A stretch of 64,000 bases of DNA from Myxococcales bacterium (GCA_014240065.1 JAAZXR010000017.1:1-64000); one strand, 5' to 3'; positions 20,579 to 29,579 are shown, counted from the first letter of the stretch. Numbers and translations are program-made. Notes: generated from the letters alone by a model not told the origin.

Positions 20579-21472
20579 GTGCCATCCTTTCTTCCCATGA
20601 TTCACCCGCTCGTCAGCACGATGCGACCCAAGCAATGGGTGAAGAATCTGTTCGTCGTCGCGCCTCTCGTGTTCGCGCGTCGGGTCAGCGACCTCGACAG
20701 CGTGCTCTTGACCTTCGCCGCGGTCGCCGTCTTCTGTATGGTGTCGAGCAGCGTCTACGTCCTCAACGATCTCAAGGACGTGGAGAAGGACCGCGCGCAC
20801 CCCAAAAAACGCGATCGGCCGATCCCCGCGGGCACGCTGCCGGTGAAGGTCGCGTGGCGAGCCTTCGCCGTCCTCGCGGTCGGGTCGGTGGGGGCTGGAT
20901 TCGGGCTGTCCACGAGCTTCGGCCTCGCGACCGCGGCCTACCTGGCCATGAATATCGGCTACTCCTTCGGCCTCAAGCGGGTCGCGTATCTTGACGTGCT
21001 CTTCATCGCGCTCGGATTTCTCATCCGCGTGTGGGCTGGCGCGGCCGTCTTGAGCGTGTCGGCTTCGTGGTGGCTGTTGACCTGCACGGCCGTGCTCGCC
21101 ATGTACCTCGGGTTCGGGAAGCGCGCGCACGAGCTCATCACGATGGACGCGGGCCATCGCCGATCCCGCGAGTCGTTGGCTGGCTACAACCCGGTCGCCC
21201 TCGAGTGGATCTTGCACGCCCTCGGGTCCATCACCGTGACGATCTACGTGCTGTATACCCAGTCCGAGCACGTCCGAGCAGTTTTTGGTGACGTGCACTT
21301 GCTGTACACGATCCCCTTCCCCATGTTTGGGATTTTGCGCTTCAGCTACCTCGTCACGAACCGCCCCGACTCCGAGTCTCCCACCGAGGAGATGCTCCGG
21401 GATCCGCTGTTCATCACGAACCTGCTGATGTGGGGCGTCTCGTGCGTGCTCGTCGTCTACATGTTCATCTAG
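20579..21472 (+). CDS. UbiA-family prenyltransferase, decaprenyl-phosphate phosphoribosyltransferase type
   Basis: 297 aa from GTG 20579 (ATG 20597 is an alternative). Nine or so hydrophobic segments. The first Asp-rich site NDLKDVEKDRAHPKKRDRPIPAG and the later segment YSFGLKRVAYLDVLFIALGF...FLGFGKRAHEL-like region match the 5-phosphoribose diphosphate:polyprenyl-phosphate transferase branch of UbiA (mycobacterial Rv3806c type) better than the quinone or heme branches. It would attach phosphoribose to a polyprenyl phosphate in the inner membrane, the first step to decaprenyl-phosphoryl-arabinose. The next two enzymes, DprE1 and DprE2, are encoded 4 kb away. Chain length of the lipid is not deducible. 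Confidence 0.8.
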   Translation: MPSFLPMIHPLVSTMRPKQWVKNLFVVAPLVFARRVSDLDSVLLTFAAVAVFCMVSSSVYVLNDLKDVEKDRAHPKKRDRPIPAGTLPVKVAWRAFAVLAVGSVGAGFGLSTSFGLATAAYLAMNIGYSFGLKRVAYLDVLFIALGFLIRVWAGAAVLSVSASWWLLTCTAVLAMYLGFGKRAHELITMDAGHRRSRESLAGYNPVALEWILHALGSITVTIYVLYTQSEHVRAVFGDVHLLYTIPFPMFGILRFSYLVTNRPDSESPTEEMLRDPLFITNLLMWGVSCVLVVYMFI

Positions 21473-21490
21473 AGCGCGGGCGCCACACGC

Positions 21491-22660
21491 TCACTGGAGC
21501 TGCCGGCGGCGAGAGATGACGTTGTCCTCACCTTCACGGCGGTAGCCAAACAACCCCAACACCCGGCGGTTCACGCCGCGCAGCGGCGAGTCGGTCACTT
21601 TAAAGGCGTCCTCGCCGTCCACGGTGTGCACCCCGGGCAGCAGCTTCAACGCCCGATCGACCCTAAGCTGTCGGAGGATGTGCAAGAAGCTGAGCTTCGC
21701 GGCGGTCATGTCGCTCGCGAGGAAGAAACCATCCTCGCCCTCTCCTTGGTAGAGCGGGAGCAGAATCCGGCCGTCCATGGGAGCGAGCACCGGCCCGCGG
21801 CGGTCGTGCGCGAGCACGGTGCCCTGCGTGACGCGTTGGAAGCTGGCGAAGCCCGACACCATTTTGAAGTCGTCCTGTTCGTGGACGGGGTGCCGATACA
21901 CGATCTCGACCGCCTGCGGGCGCCCCTTGGTGGCGGCGGCCAGCGCCTGCGTCGCGCTCTTCACATGGGTCAGGCCGGGGTCGAGGATCCCGATGGACGC
22001 CAGCAGCACCCAGATCGCCGCCACTTGCCGCTCGATGGTCCGCGGATCCTCATGCTGACCGCCCTCGACCGCCAACCCAGGGACGCCAAGATCGTTGTAG
22101 TGCCCGAGCAACGTGCCGTCGGCGGTCTCCTCGAGCCCGAAGATCACCGGGAGGCCAAGGGCGAACGCCAGCCGGTGATTGCCCGGCGCATCCGCGAGAC
22201 AGCAAAACGCGGGAGTTTTGCCGCTCGTGGAGTGGAGGTCCAGCAATACGACCCCCCCTGCCTCCTCCGTCGGGGACGCTCGCCGGGCATCCTCGAGGAC
22301 CTCGACCAGCTCTCGTTGTTCCTCATCCTCGGCGCTCACAACCCCGAGCGCGGGGCTGGACGACGTTCGGCCCCACCGCCGATTGAGATCGCGGTCAATG
22401 AACCGCTGGTTGCAGGCGATGGCCTTGCGATTCCCTGAGACGGCGAGGATGCGCCCGCGCACCGCGATCTGATCGTGATCGATGGCGCGGTTCAAGCGCC
22501 GGACCGACTCCAAGCCGGAGCGCTCGTTCCCGTGGATCCCCGCGAACACGACGAGGGTCGGGCCTTCCATGGGATCCCCCACGTCCAACAGGACCCGCGG
22601 CGGCAACCCGGGCTGGGACACGTGCTCTGCCGCCCCGGGGAGTGGATAGTGGTTCTTCAT
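21491..22660 (-). CDS. Succinylglutamate desuccinylase/aspartoacylase-family zinc hydrolase
   Basis: 389 aa. Zn-site pattern AGIHGNERSG (His43, Glu46) with the third ligand in LLDLHSTSGK (His143). The substrate-binding DRDLNRRW box and the catalytic Glu region AVEGGQHED complete the M14 AstE/AspA fold (residues ~30-260). A C-terminal beta domain (~280-389) is usual in this family. It cleaves N-acyl amino acids or related amides in the cytoplasm; the exact substrate is unknown. Only 7 bp downstream of the GCS2-CBS gene, so probably co-transcribed and possibly acting on its product. Confidence 0.82.
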   Translation of the reverse strand: MKNHYPLPGAAEHVSQPGLPPRVLLDVGDPMEGPTLVVFAGIHGNERSGLESVRRLNRAIDHDQIAVRGRILAVSGNRKAIACNQRFIDRDLNRRWGRTSSSPALGVVSAEDEEQRELVEVLEDARRASPTEEAGGVVLLDLHSTSGKTPAFCCLADAPGNHRLAFALGLPVIFGLEETADGTLLGHYNDLGVPGLAVEGGQHEDPRTIERQVAAIWVLLASIGILDPGLTHVKSATQALAAATKGRPQAVEIVYRHPVHEQDDFKMVSGFASFQRVTQGTVLAHDRRGPVLAPMDGRILLPLYQGEGEDGFFLASDMTAAKLSFLHILRQLRVDRALKLLPGVHTVDGEDAFKVTDSPLRGVNRRVLGLFGYRREGEDNVISRRRQLQ

Positions 22661-22667
22661 CCGAAGT

Positions 22668-24584
22668 CTATTCTCCCTTAAGATACTTCTCGAGCAGCCG
22701 ACTCGACACCCCGATGAGATCGCGCTCGGTCACGATACCGACGAGCCTCGCGTCTTCGTTGAGCACGGGGAGGCATCCCACCCGGCGTTCGCGCATGATC
22801 TGCATGGCGTTGAGCGTCGGTGTTTCTGGCGTGATTGTCACGGGGTCTTTTCGCATGATGTCGCGCACGGCTTTGGCCCCCTTTGGCGTCCCTCCGTGCG
22901 CGATCATCCGCAAGAGCGCGCGGTGCGAGACCAGCCCCACGAGGTGCCCGTCTTCGTCTTCGACCGGGACGTGGCGAATATGTTCCCAGTCCATGACGCT
23001 CGCGGCGAGGTCCACGAGGTCTTCCGGGTGCAGCGTAAACAAGTCTGTGGTCATGAACTGGCCGACCGTGAGGAAGTCGTGGCGAGACTCGTGGCGCCCG
23101 GGGGTGCCAGCGAGCGGCCATCGGTGGACGGGATTCCCCGTCTCCGCCCCCGCGATCATCGCGGAGGTCAGGGTCCTGGCCCGTTGCTGTGGTTGAACGT
23201 CTTCATCGAAGCGCGCGTAGGAGTCGAGCAGCCACTGGGCGCCCGTACGCTTGCGCGCCACCCGCTCATCGAGGACGCCGAGAAAACGGTCGATGTCGCC
23301 GTGGTGCAGGCCCGCGTCACGCAGACCTTGTCGGGCGAGCGGCAGCAGGTGCCGCCGGATTAATTCTGGGGCGGCGTGCTCTCTGCCGTCCACCCAGCGC
23401 AGGCGGCCCTCAAGTCCGTGCCGGGCCGCGGTCTGAAAGTTCGCCTTGGCGTCGTCGAAGGACATCGCCGTGCGGATGTCGGGGTAGACGCTGGCCATCC
23501 CCGACATCAGCCCGAAAAAGAACGCCGCGTTCGCCACCTCGTCCACGATCGACGGGCCCGACGGCAACAGCCGGTGCTCGATGCGCAGGTGGGGCTTGCC
23601 ATCCCCCACGCCGTAGCACGCGCGGTTCCAGCGATAGACCGTACCGTTGTGCAGTTTGAGGGCGTCGAGATCCGGCGCGATGCCCTCGTCGACGAGCCTT
23701 AACGGATCAGGAATCTCGACATCCTTGGCGAGGATGCTCCGAAATCGTGAGATGTCCTCGCGGAAGATTTCGAGCACCGAGTTGTCCACCCACTTCTCGC
23801 CAAAGCTGACCCGGGCGCGTGTCTGCCTGGCCTTGTGAGACTTGGTCCGCGTGTCCACGGAATGCTGAAACAACGCGACGCGGGTCTCGTGCCACAGCCG
23901 GCTGCCGAACAGCACGGGCGAGTTGACGGAGGCGGCCAGCACAGGCCCGGTGATCGCCTGCGCGAGGTTGTACAGCGGGGCGAACTCTGCGGCGCTGACC
24001 TGAAAATGGATCTGGAAGCTCGTGTTGCAAGCCTCCAGCATCACGTTGTCGTGGGAGATATCAATCTCGTCTGTGCCCTTGATGACGATGTGGAAATCGT
24101 CACCGCGCATCCGCTTCATCACGCGGTTCAACTCCGCGTAGCGCGGAAGCTTCGTCATATTCTCCAACGAGAGGTCGGCGTGGCGGAGCGTCGGCAGGAT
24201 CCCGCACAGCACGACGTGCGCGTCATTCTCGGCGGCGGCACGTCGCGTCAGGTCGACCACCTCCCGCATCTCCGCCTCCATCTCTGACAAGCAGGCGCCC
24301 CCGAACAGGCGCGGTGAGAGGTTGGCCTCGATGTTGAACTGCCCGAGCTCCGTCGTGAGGCGCTCGTCTTTCGCAGACGAGAGCACCCTGTCTGCGATCC
24401 CAGTGGGGCGCATGGCCTCGTCGACCAGAAACATCTCCTGCTCCGCGCCGATTCGACGGACGCCCGACTCGATCATCCCCGTATCGAGCATGCGTTCGAG
24501 GGCACGTACATCGTCGAGGAGCGCCTTTACAAAGTCACGCTGCTGGTCAGAATCTGCCGATGTGGAGACGTCGGGATCGCCCAT
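22668..24584 (-). CDS. GCS2-type glutamate-cysteine ligase-like enzyme fused to a CBS-domain pair
   Basis: 638 aa. Residues ~15-420 are the carboxylate-amine ligase (GCS2/YbdK-like) fold: RIGAEQEMFLVD, TTELGQFNIEANLSPR, HFQVS, and the substrate region RIEHRLLPSGPSIVDEVANAAF. The C-terminal ~130 residues form two CBS units (LTVGQFMTTDLFTLHPEDLV...VGLVSHRALL and VRDIMRKDPVTITPETPTLN...GIVTERDLI), which in other enzymes bind adenosyl nucleotides and regulate activity. The enzyme would join glutamate to an amine such as cysteine using ATP, with energy-state control by the CBS pair (inference). Followed after 7 bp by an AstE-like hydrolase. The reading frame is continuous through the junction. Confidence 0.8.
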   Translation of the reverse strand: MGDPDVSTSADSDQQRDFVKALLDDVRALERMLDTGMIESGVRRIGAEQEMFLVDEAMRPTGIADRVLSSAKDERLTTELGQFNIEANLSPRLFGGACLSEMEAEMREVVDLTRRAAAENDAHVVLCGILPTLRHADLSLENMTKLPRYAELNRVMKRMRGDDFHIVIKGTDEIDISHDNVMLEACNTSFQIHFQVSAAEFAPLYNLAQAITGPVLAASVNSPVLFGSRLWHETRVALFQHSVDTRTKSHKARQTRARVSFGEKWVDNSVLEIFREDISRFRSILAKDVEIPDPLRLVDEGIAPDLDALKLHNGTVYRWNRACYGVGDGKPHLRIEHRLLPSGPSIVDEVANAAFFFGLMSGMASVYPDIRTAMSFDDAKANFQTAARHGLEGRLRWVDGREHAAPELIRRHLLPLARQGLRDAGLHHGDIDRFLGVLDERVARKRTGAQWLLDSYARFDEDVQPQQRARTLTSAMIAGAETGNPVHRWPLAGTPGRHESRHDFLTVGQFMTTDLFTLHPEDLVDLAASVMDWEHIRHVPVEDEDGHLVGLVSHRALLRMIAHGGTPKGAKAVRDIMRKDPVTITPETPTLNAMQIMRERRVGCLPVLNEDARLVGIVTERDLIGVSSRLLEKYLKGE

Positions 24585-24640
24585 CTTCCCATATACGGTA
24601 CGTTGGTACGGGTGCCGAGCGCAAGGCCCCCTCGCCCGCC

Positions 24641-25099
24641 ATGATCATCGTATTTCAACGAGTACAGCGCGCCTCCGTGACCATCGACGAGGAGATCACC
24701 GCCAGCATCGGCGATGGGGGCGTGGTGCTGCTCGGCGTGGAGCGGGGCGACACCGCCGCAGAGACGTCCGCCCTCGCGTCCAAAATCACCGCCCTGCGTG
24801 TCTTCCCCGGCGCCCGCCCCATGGACCGCAGCGTGGTCGACGTGGGCGGCTCGCTGCTCGTCGTGAGTCAATTCACCTTGGCGGCGCGCGTGGACAAGGG
24901 CCGCCGGCCCAGCATGGAGGGGGCGGCGGCCCCTGAGGACGCCGCCCCGATCTACGAGGATTTCATCGAGCGCGTTCGGTCGCAGGGGGTCGTCGTCGCG
25001 TCGGGCGTCTTTGGTGCAGACATGAAGGTGTCCTTGGTCAACGATGGACCCGTAACGCTGGTGCTGCGCGCGCGTGACGGGGTCGTGCGAGCGCTCTAA
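24641..25099 (+). CDS. dtd: D-aminoacyl-tRNA deacylase
   Basis: 152 aa from ATG 24641, the normal family start (MIIVFQRVQRASVTID). In-frame upstream codons to 24560 are not conserved in character. Key motifs are the SQFTL box (LLVVSQFTLAARVDKGRRPS) and NDGPVTLVL, a variant of the NxGPxT cross-subunit Gly-cisPro element. The homodimeric cytoplasmic enzyme hydrolyses D-amino acids or glycine mischarged onto tRNA. It converges on dprE2, with the stop codons overlapping by 4 bp. Confidence 0.93.
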   Translation: MIIVFQRVQRASVTIDEEITASIGDGGVVLLGVERGDTAAETSALASKITALRVFPGARPMDRSVVDVGGSLLVVSQFTLAARVDKGRRPSMEGAAAPEDAAPIYEDFIERVRSQGVVVASGVFGADMKVSLVNDGPVTLVLRARDGVVRAL

Positions 25100-25842
25100 A
25101 ATCCGATACGCCGCATGACAAATCGCGGGATATTTCGGATGACGAGCATCACCCAGCGCCAGATCGATGGTGCGAAGACGACGGGCGTCCCGCGGTCCAT
25201 GCCCTTGATGGCCATGGCGGCGACCTGCTCGGCCTCGCCCGCGAACGGGGGCGGCTTCAGCCCGGCGGTCATGGAGGTGTGGACGAAGCCTGGTTTCACG
25301 CAGACCGTCCGTAGCCCGTCGCGACGGAACCTGTGGTCGAGCCCCTCGAGGTAGGCGGTGACCCCCGCTTTGCTCGCGCCGTAGATCACGACAGGCGTGC
25401 GTCCTCGCTCTCCCGCCACCGACGAGAACACACACAAAACCCCGCCCCCCGCGCGGGCGAGGGCCGCGCGGGCGTGCTCGCAGAAGGCGACGGTGTGCGA
25501 AAAATTGATCGCGCACAGCGCCAGCGCTCGATCCGGGGTGGCCTCCAGCTCCTCTTGCGTCGCGAAGTCTGCGGCCGTCACCACGACCCGGTCGATTCCA
25601 CCCAGCACCTCCTCGGCGTGGGCGATGGCCCCCGCGAACGTAGAGGGGTCGGCGAGGTCACAGCGCGCGCTCAAGATCGCGGCGGCGCCGCTGCGCACCG
25701 CGAGGTCTGCCGCGGAGCGCTCAAGATCGTCCACGTCCCTGCCCAACAGCAAGACGCGGTCGCCACGCTGTGACAAGATCCTGGCCATGGCCCGGCCGAT
25801 GCCCTTCGTGCCACCGAGCAGGACGACGCGCGCGCCGCTCAT
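25096..25842 (-). CDS. dprE2: Short-chain dehydrogenase, DprE2-type epimerase subunit
   Basis: 248 aa. Rossmann start RVVLLGGTKGIGRAMARIL, the NAD-binding Asp region ARCDLADP, catalytic YGASKAG (YxxxK) and the preceding FSSVAGE serine. A hydrophobic C-terminal stretch (IWRWVMLVIRNIPRFVMRRI) is typical of DprE2 and of membrane-associated SDRs. Its start overlaps the dprE1 stop as ATGA. DprE2 reduces the keto intermediate made by DprE1, completing ribose-to-arabinose epimerisation on the polyprenyl carrier. Without dprE1 next door it would only be called a generic SDR. Confidence 0.8.
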   Translation of the reverse strand: MSGARVVLLGGTKGIGRAMARILSQRGDRVLLLGRDVDDLERSAADLAVRSGAAAILSARCDLADPSTFAGAIAHAEEVLGGIDRVVVTAADFATQEELEATPDRALALCAINFSHTVAFCEHARAALARAGGGVLCVFSSVAGERGRTPVVIYGASKAGVTAYLEGLDHRFRRDGLRTVCVKPGFVHTSMTAGLKPPPFAGEAEQVAAMAIKGMDRGTPVVFAPSIWRWVMLVIRNIPRFVMRRIGF

Positions 25843-27248
25843 CGAGTTCCTCCCTGCGGTCCGTCGGGGGAGTCAACCCCTCGATGGTTCGACGAGTGGA
25901 CGGTCGCAGGCGCGTCCGCGGGATCGAGGAGGCGCGCCGACTGGCGACTGCGGATGCGGAGGGCCGGGTCATACCGGCGCCGAACCGCGGAGAAACGTGA
26001 CAGGCGTGGTTCCATGGCTTCAAAATCTGCGCGCTGGGTGAAGGCGTCTTTCGCGAGGTAGATGCGGCCGCCGAGCTCGACGACTTCGCGGTTGAGGGCG
26101 TCGACGATGGTCTGCGTTTGACCGTTGATCGCGATGTCCAGGGCGATGGAGATCCCCTCCATGGGGAAGGAGAGCAAGGACCGACTCTGCGGTCCGCAGT
26201 CTTTGATGACGCACAAAAACGACGCGCCGCCGAGCTGCGTGAGTCGCTCGAAGAACCGATGCACCCCCTGCGAACCGACCGCGCGCGGGAGGACGCACTG
26301 GTACTGCGTAAACCCTCGGCTCCCGTAGATTCGATTCCATCGCAGAATTTTGTCGAGCGGGTGAAAAAAATCGCTGGGATGGACGACGCCACGCTTCGCG
26401 CGAGGGACGTGCCCGCGATAGATCAACGCGTTAAACACCTTGATCGAGAGGCGATTCAACGCCCAGTTCGGGAACGAAAACGGCACCGAGACGCGCGCCT
26501 TCGGGCGCGGAGTCTTCCGTCGTCCAGCCTCTTCGGGGGTCGCCCACCGCCCCCGATAGAGCACCCCGCGTCCCATGGCGTCCCCTGTCGAGAGGCAATC
26601 GATCCACCCCATCGTATAGGGCCACGCCGCCGCCGCCGCGCGCAGGCCCTCCAAGAAGGCGGCGAGATTATCCACCCGCTCCGACTCTTGATAGATCCAG
26701 GGGCTCGGCACTCGCTGCATTCGAAACGTCACCGCATGGAGGTGACCGGTCAGGCCCATGCCTCCCACCGTCGCGTCGAACAGCTGCGCCTCCTTGTTGG
26801 GACCGCAGCGCACCATCCGTCCGTCCGCCGTGCGCAACAGCAAGTGCGTGACGTGGGCGCCGAAGCAGCCGTTCTTGTGATGTCCCTTCCCGTGAACGTC
26901 CGCGGCCACCATGCCTCCTACGGTGACATACGCCGTGCCCGGCGTGACCGGGACGAACCAACCCCGGCCCAAAAACGCCCAGATCACGTCGTGGAGGCGG
27001 GCGCCCGCCTCCACGGTGAGCTCGCCGGTTCGATCGTCGAACGACAAGAACCGATCCGCCTTGATCGTGGTGGCCACGTCGAGCACGCCGGGCGGAGGCA
27101 GCGCCGAATCACCGTAGCTGCGCCCGAGGCCGCGGCACAGCACGGCGCCGTCGGTGAGTCGCTCGATGCGCTCGTCGGTCACTTCGCGCCCCGGGTGCAT
27201 CAAGTTACCCCAGCCCCCTAGCATCGGGGTTTGTTCGGAGTCGGCCAC
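25839..27248 (-). CDS. dprE1: FAD-linked oxidoreductase, DprE1-type decaprenylphosphoryl-ribose oxidase
   Basis: 469 aa from ATG 27248 (MADSEQTPMLGGWGNL). FAD-binding type 4 (VAO/GlcD fold): LCRGLGRSYGDSALP, PVTPGTAYVTVGGMVAADVHGKGHH, then the D-arabinono-lactone-oxidase-like C-terminal half (FTQYQCVLPR, DFEAMEPRLSRF). The HGKxHH box and the opening GWGN are characteristic of DprE1. The enzyme oxidises the ribose 2'-OH of polyprenyl-phosphoryl-ribose, and DprE2 then reduces it to arabinose. Forms a two-gene operon with dprE2. Confidence 0.85.
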   Translation of the reverse strand: MADSEQTPMLGGWGNLMHPGREVTDERIERLTDGAVLCRGLGRSYGDSALPPPGVLDVATTIKADRFLSFDDRTGELTVEAGARLHDVIWAFLGRGWFVPVTPGTAYVTVGGMVAADVHGKGHHKNGCFGAHVTHLLLRTADGRMVRCGPNKEAQLFDATVGGMGLTGHLHAVTFRMQRVPSPWIYQESERVDNLAAFLEGLRAAAAAWPYTMGWIDCLSTGDAMGRGVLYRGRWATPEEAGRRKTPRPKARVSVPFSFPNWALNRLSIKVFNALIYRGHVPRAKRGVVHPSDFFHPLDKILRWNRIYGSRGFTQYQCVLPRAVGSQGVHRFFERLTQLGGASFLCVIKDCGPQSRSLLSFPMEGISIALDIAINGQTQTIVDALNREVVELGGRIYLAKDAFTQRADFEAMEPRLSRFSAVRRRYDPALRIRSRQSARLLDPADAPATVHSSNHRGVDSPDGPQGGTR

Positions 27249-27307
27249 GGCGCGCCAAGACTAACAGACTCGAAGGTGCCCGGCGAGGGAGGAGGCCGCC
27301 TCGCGCG

Positions 27308-28525
27308 TCAGCCTCTCGGTGTCCCCAGGGGCGGCGGGCCACCCGACGGCATCGACTCGAGGTAGAGGCTCTGACTCGGGAACGCGAACGAGAGCCCGAG
27401 CGCCTGCAACCGCTCCATGATCTGGAGCAGCACGTCCTCGCGGGTCTCCATATACTCCGCCCACTGCGTCGTCGTGGTGAAGCAATAGACGAAGATGTCG
27501 AGGCTCGACGGGCCGAAATCCGTGAAGTTCACGAGCGAGAAGGTCTGGTCGATGCGCGCGTCCTTCGCGAGCAAGTCGCGAATCGCCGCCACGCCGGCGC
27601 GCAGCTGCTCCGCGTTCGCGTCATAGGTGACGCCGATCGTCAGCTTGATCCGCCGCTTCTTCATGCGCGACCAGTTGTTGATGGCGGACGTGGTGAGCGC
27701 GCTGTTTGGCACGGTGATCACGCTGTTGGCGAAGGTGCGGATCCGTGTCGTGCGGAGGCCGACCTCTTCCACCGTGCCCTCGTGGCCAGAGAGCTCCACC
27801 CAGTCTCCCACCTGGAACGGTCGGTCGACAAAGACGACGATAGAGCCGAAGAGGTTCGCGATGGTGTCCTTGGAGGCGAGCGCGATCGCGGCGCCGCCGA
27901 TCCCCAAGCCGGTGAGCAGCGAGGTGATGTCCCAGCCGACCGCTTGGGAGCCGAGCAAGATCGCGGCGATCAGCAGCGTGGTCTTCCCGGCCTGGCGCAC
28001 CAGCGGGACGAGCTGGTCGTCGAAGGTGTCCTCGGTGGACTGCGCGAGCACGACCCATCGGTCGCAGAACCCGTCGACCAGTCGGAGCGCCACCGTCGTC
28101 ACGAACGGCAGCTCGGCGAGGAAGAAAAGGTTGGTCTCGTCTTCGCTCGCGCGGCTGAGGAAGCTGTTGATCCCATCGACGCCGCCGTCCCATGCGTGGT
28201 AGCCGACGATGCCCACATACGCGCCCAAGATCGCGACCATCCAGCGCACGGGTCCAACCCACGCCGCGAAGAACGCCCGCCGGAGCGCCCCCTCTTTGAG
28301 CGACGAGGTGAAGCGCGCCAAGATCAGGTTGACGACCAGGCCGAGGAACAGCCCGAGGCACCCGCCGATGCCCCCGAACGTCGCCTGCACGCGCAGCGCC
28401 TGCGGCACCAGCTCACCCGTCCCGATCAGCGGGTTCGTGAAAAGCGTGGAGCCCCACATCATCGCGCTGAGTAAACCTGTCGACTGCACGTCTACGGTTG
28501 TTGCGCAGGCCTGAAGACAATGCAA
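27308..28525 (-). CDS. MscS-family mechanosensitive channel
   Basis: 405 aa from TTG 28525; ATG 28462 also opens the frame and the true start is uncertain. Four or five transmembrane segments occupy ~40-230. The pore helix and its exit are diagnostic: GLGIGGAAIALASKDTIANL, then FGSIVVFVDRPFQVGDWVEL. The beta domain carries VEEVGLRTTRIRTFANSVITVPNS and the C-terminal alpha/beta domain is present. It opens with membrane tension to release solutes on hypo-osmotic shock. The three extra N-terminal helices make it longer than E. coli MscS (286 aa). Divergent from the FMN reductase gene. Confidence 0.9.
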   Translation of the reverse strand: MHCLQACATTVDVQSTGLLSAMMWGSTLFTNPLIGTGELVPQALRVQATFGGIGGCLGLFLGLVVNLILARFTSSLKEGALRRAFFAAWVGPVRWMVAILGAYVGIVGYHAWDGGVDGINSFLSRASEDETNLFFLAELPFVTTVALRLVDGFCDRWVVLAQSTEDTFDDQLVPLVRQAGKTTLLIAAILLGSQAVGWDITSLLTGLGIGGAAIALASKDTIANLFGSIVVFVDRPFQVGDWVELSGHEGTVEEVGLRTTRIRTFANSVITVPNSALTTSAINNWSRMKKRRIKLTIGVTYDANAEQLRAGVAAIRDLLAKDARIDQTFSLVNFTDFGPSSLDIFVYCFTTTTQWAEYMETREDVLLQIMERLQALGLSFAFPSQSLYLESMPSGGPPPLGTPRG

Positions 28526-28600
28526 GCCGCGACCGCGACGCGCGCTCGGGGTTCCGATCGAGGGGATGCAAAATCCCTAGTTCGCGGCTATGGTCTGCCC

Positions 28601-29203
28601 GTGTCACCGCGGATCCTCGTCATCGTCGGCTCGCAGCGCCCGGAACCGCGCCTTCGCGCGCTCGCGGGCGTCGCGGCCCAGAGCGCGACGAACGCGGGGG
28701 GCGACGTCGAGCTCTTGGACCTCGCGACCCTCTCGCTCCCGGTCATGCTCGTGGGTGACGCGGGCCAGGACGAACTCCCGGCGATCCAGCGGGTGCGAAA
28801 AACCGCCCGCGAGGCCGACGGATTCATCATCACCACGCCGGAGTATCACGGGAGCATGTCGGGCGCCCTCAAGAACTGGTTTGACTTCCTCTACGAGGAG
28901 CTGGCGGGGAAGGTCGCGGGGGTGCTCGCAACCACGGGAGGCGGCAGCGGCGACATGTCGATCGCAGCGGTCAAGACCTCGTTCCAGTGGTGTCACGGGT
29001 TCGTGTTGCCGTTTCACGCGGCCGCGACCGACCCCTCCCTCGTCGAGGAGGCCTCCATGACGCCGCGGGTGCGAGCGCGGGTGGAGCGAATTGGGCACGA
29101 CGTGGTCCGGTACGCGCGCGTGATCCGTCCGGCGTTCGAAGAGGCGCGCGCCCGGGCAGCCGAGGGATCGCTGTCGGGCTTCGCTGGAGAGCACGGGACG
29201 TGA
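28601..29203 (+). CDS. NADPH-dependent FMN reductase
   Basis: 200 aa from GTG 28601 (VSPRILVIVGSQRPEPRLRAL). The 27 in-frame codons upstream look non-coding. Flavodoxin-like fold: phosphate loop GSQRPEPRL, TPEYHGSMSGALKNWFDFL (isoalloxazine-binding TPEYxxxxxxxLKN motif), and a TGGGSGD loop. It reduces FMN, quinones or metals with NAD(P)H in the cytoplasm. Its stop overlaps the cutA start (GTGA), so the two form an operon and may share a metal- or redox-stress role. Confidence 0.88.
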   Translation: MSPRILVIVGSQRPEPRLRALAGVAAQSATNAGGDVELLDLATLSLPVMLVGDAGQDELPAIQRVRKTAREADGFIITTPEYHGSMSGALKNWFDFLYEELAGKVAGVLATTGGGSGDMSIAAVKTSFQWCHGFVLPFHAAATDPSLVEEASMTPRVRARVERIGHDVVRYARVIRPAFEEARARAAEGSLSGFAGEHGT

Positions 29204-29541
29204 GCGAGCCGGATGGCGCGTCGATCCGGCTGATCGTCTCTACGATCCCGGAGGCGTCCGCGGCCGCATTCGTCCGTGACCTCGTCGAGCGGCGACTGAT
29301 CGCGTGCGGCAATATCGTGCCCGGCGTCACCTCGATCTACCGATGGGAGGGGAAGATCATCGAGGACGCGGAGGCCATGCTGTGGATGGAGACGACCGTC
29401 GAGAGGCTCCCGGCCTTGCGCGCGGTGTTCGACGCTGCGCACCCCTACGACGTCTCAAAATTCATCGAAATTGCCCCCTCGGAGTGGAGCCAGGCCTTCG
29501 CGGCGTGGGTCCAGTCCTCAACCGGCGGCGGAGGCTCGTGA
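29200..29541 (+). CDS. cutA: CutA divalent-cation tolerance protein
   Basis: 113 aa from GTG 29200, overlapping the upstream stop by 4 bp. Signature stretches are STIPEASAAAFVRDLVERRL, CGNIVPGVTSIYRWEGKI, EAMLWMETT and HPYDVSKFIEIAPSEWS. The Cys of IACGNIVPG is the usual copper-site residue. CutA forms a PII-like trimer. It is linked to copper and divalent-metal tolerance, though its biochemical function remains unsettled. Confidence 0.95.
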   Translation: MSEPDGASIRLIVSTIPEASAAAFVRDLVERRLIACGNIVPGVTSIYRWEGKIIEDAEAMLWMETTVERLPALRAVFDAAHPYDVSKFIEIAPSEWSQAFAAWVQSSTGGGGS

Positions 29542-29579
29542 CGGCCCTTGCTGCCCTGCGCGCGCCGGCGCCGCGACGG

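Noticed and set aside
24527-25516. Minus-strand 329-codon frame over dtd
   Set aside because: Arg/Gly/His-rich translation and antisense to dtd, which is a clear family member.
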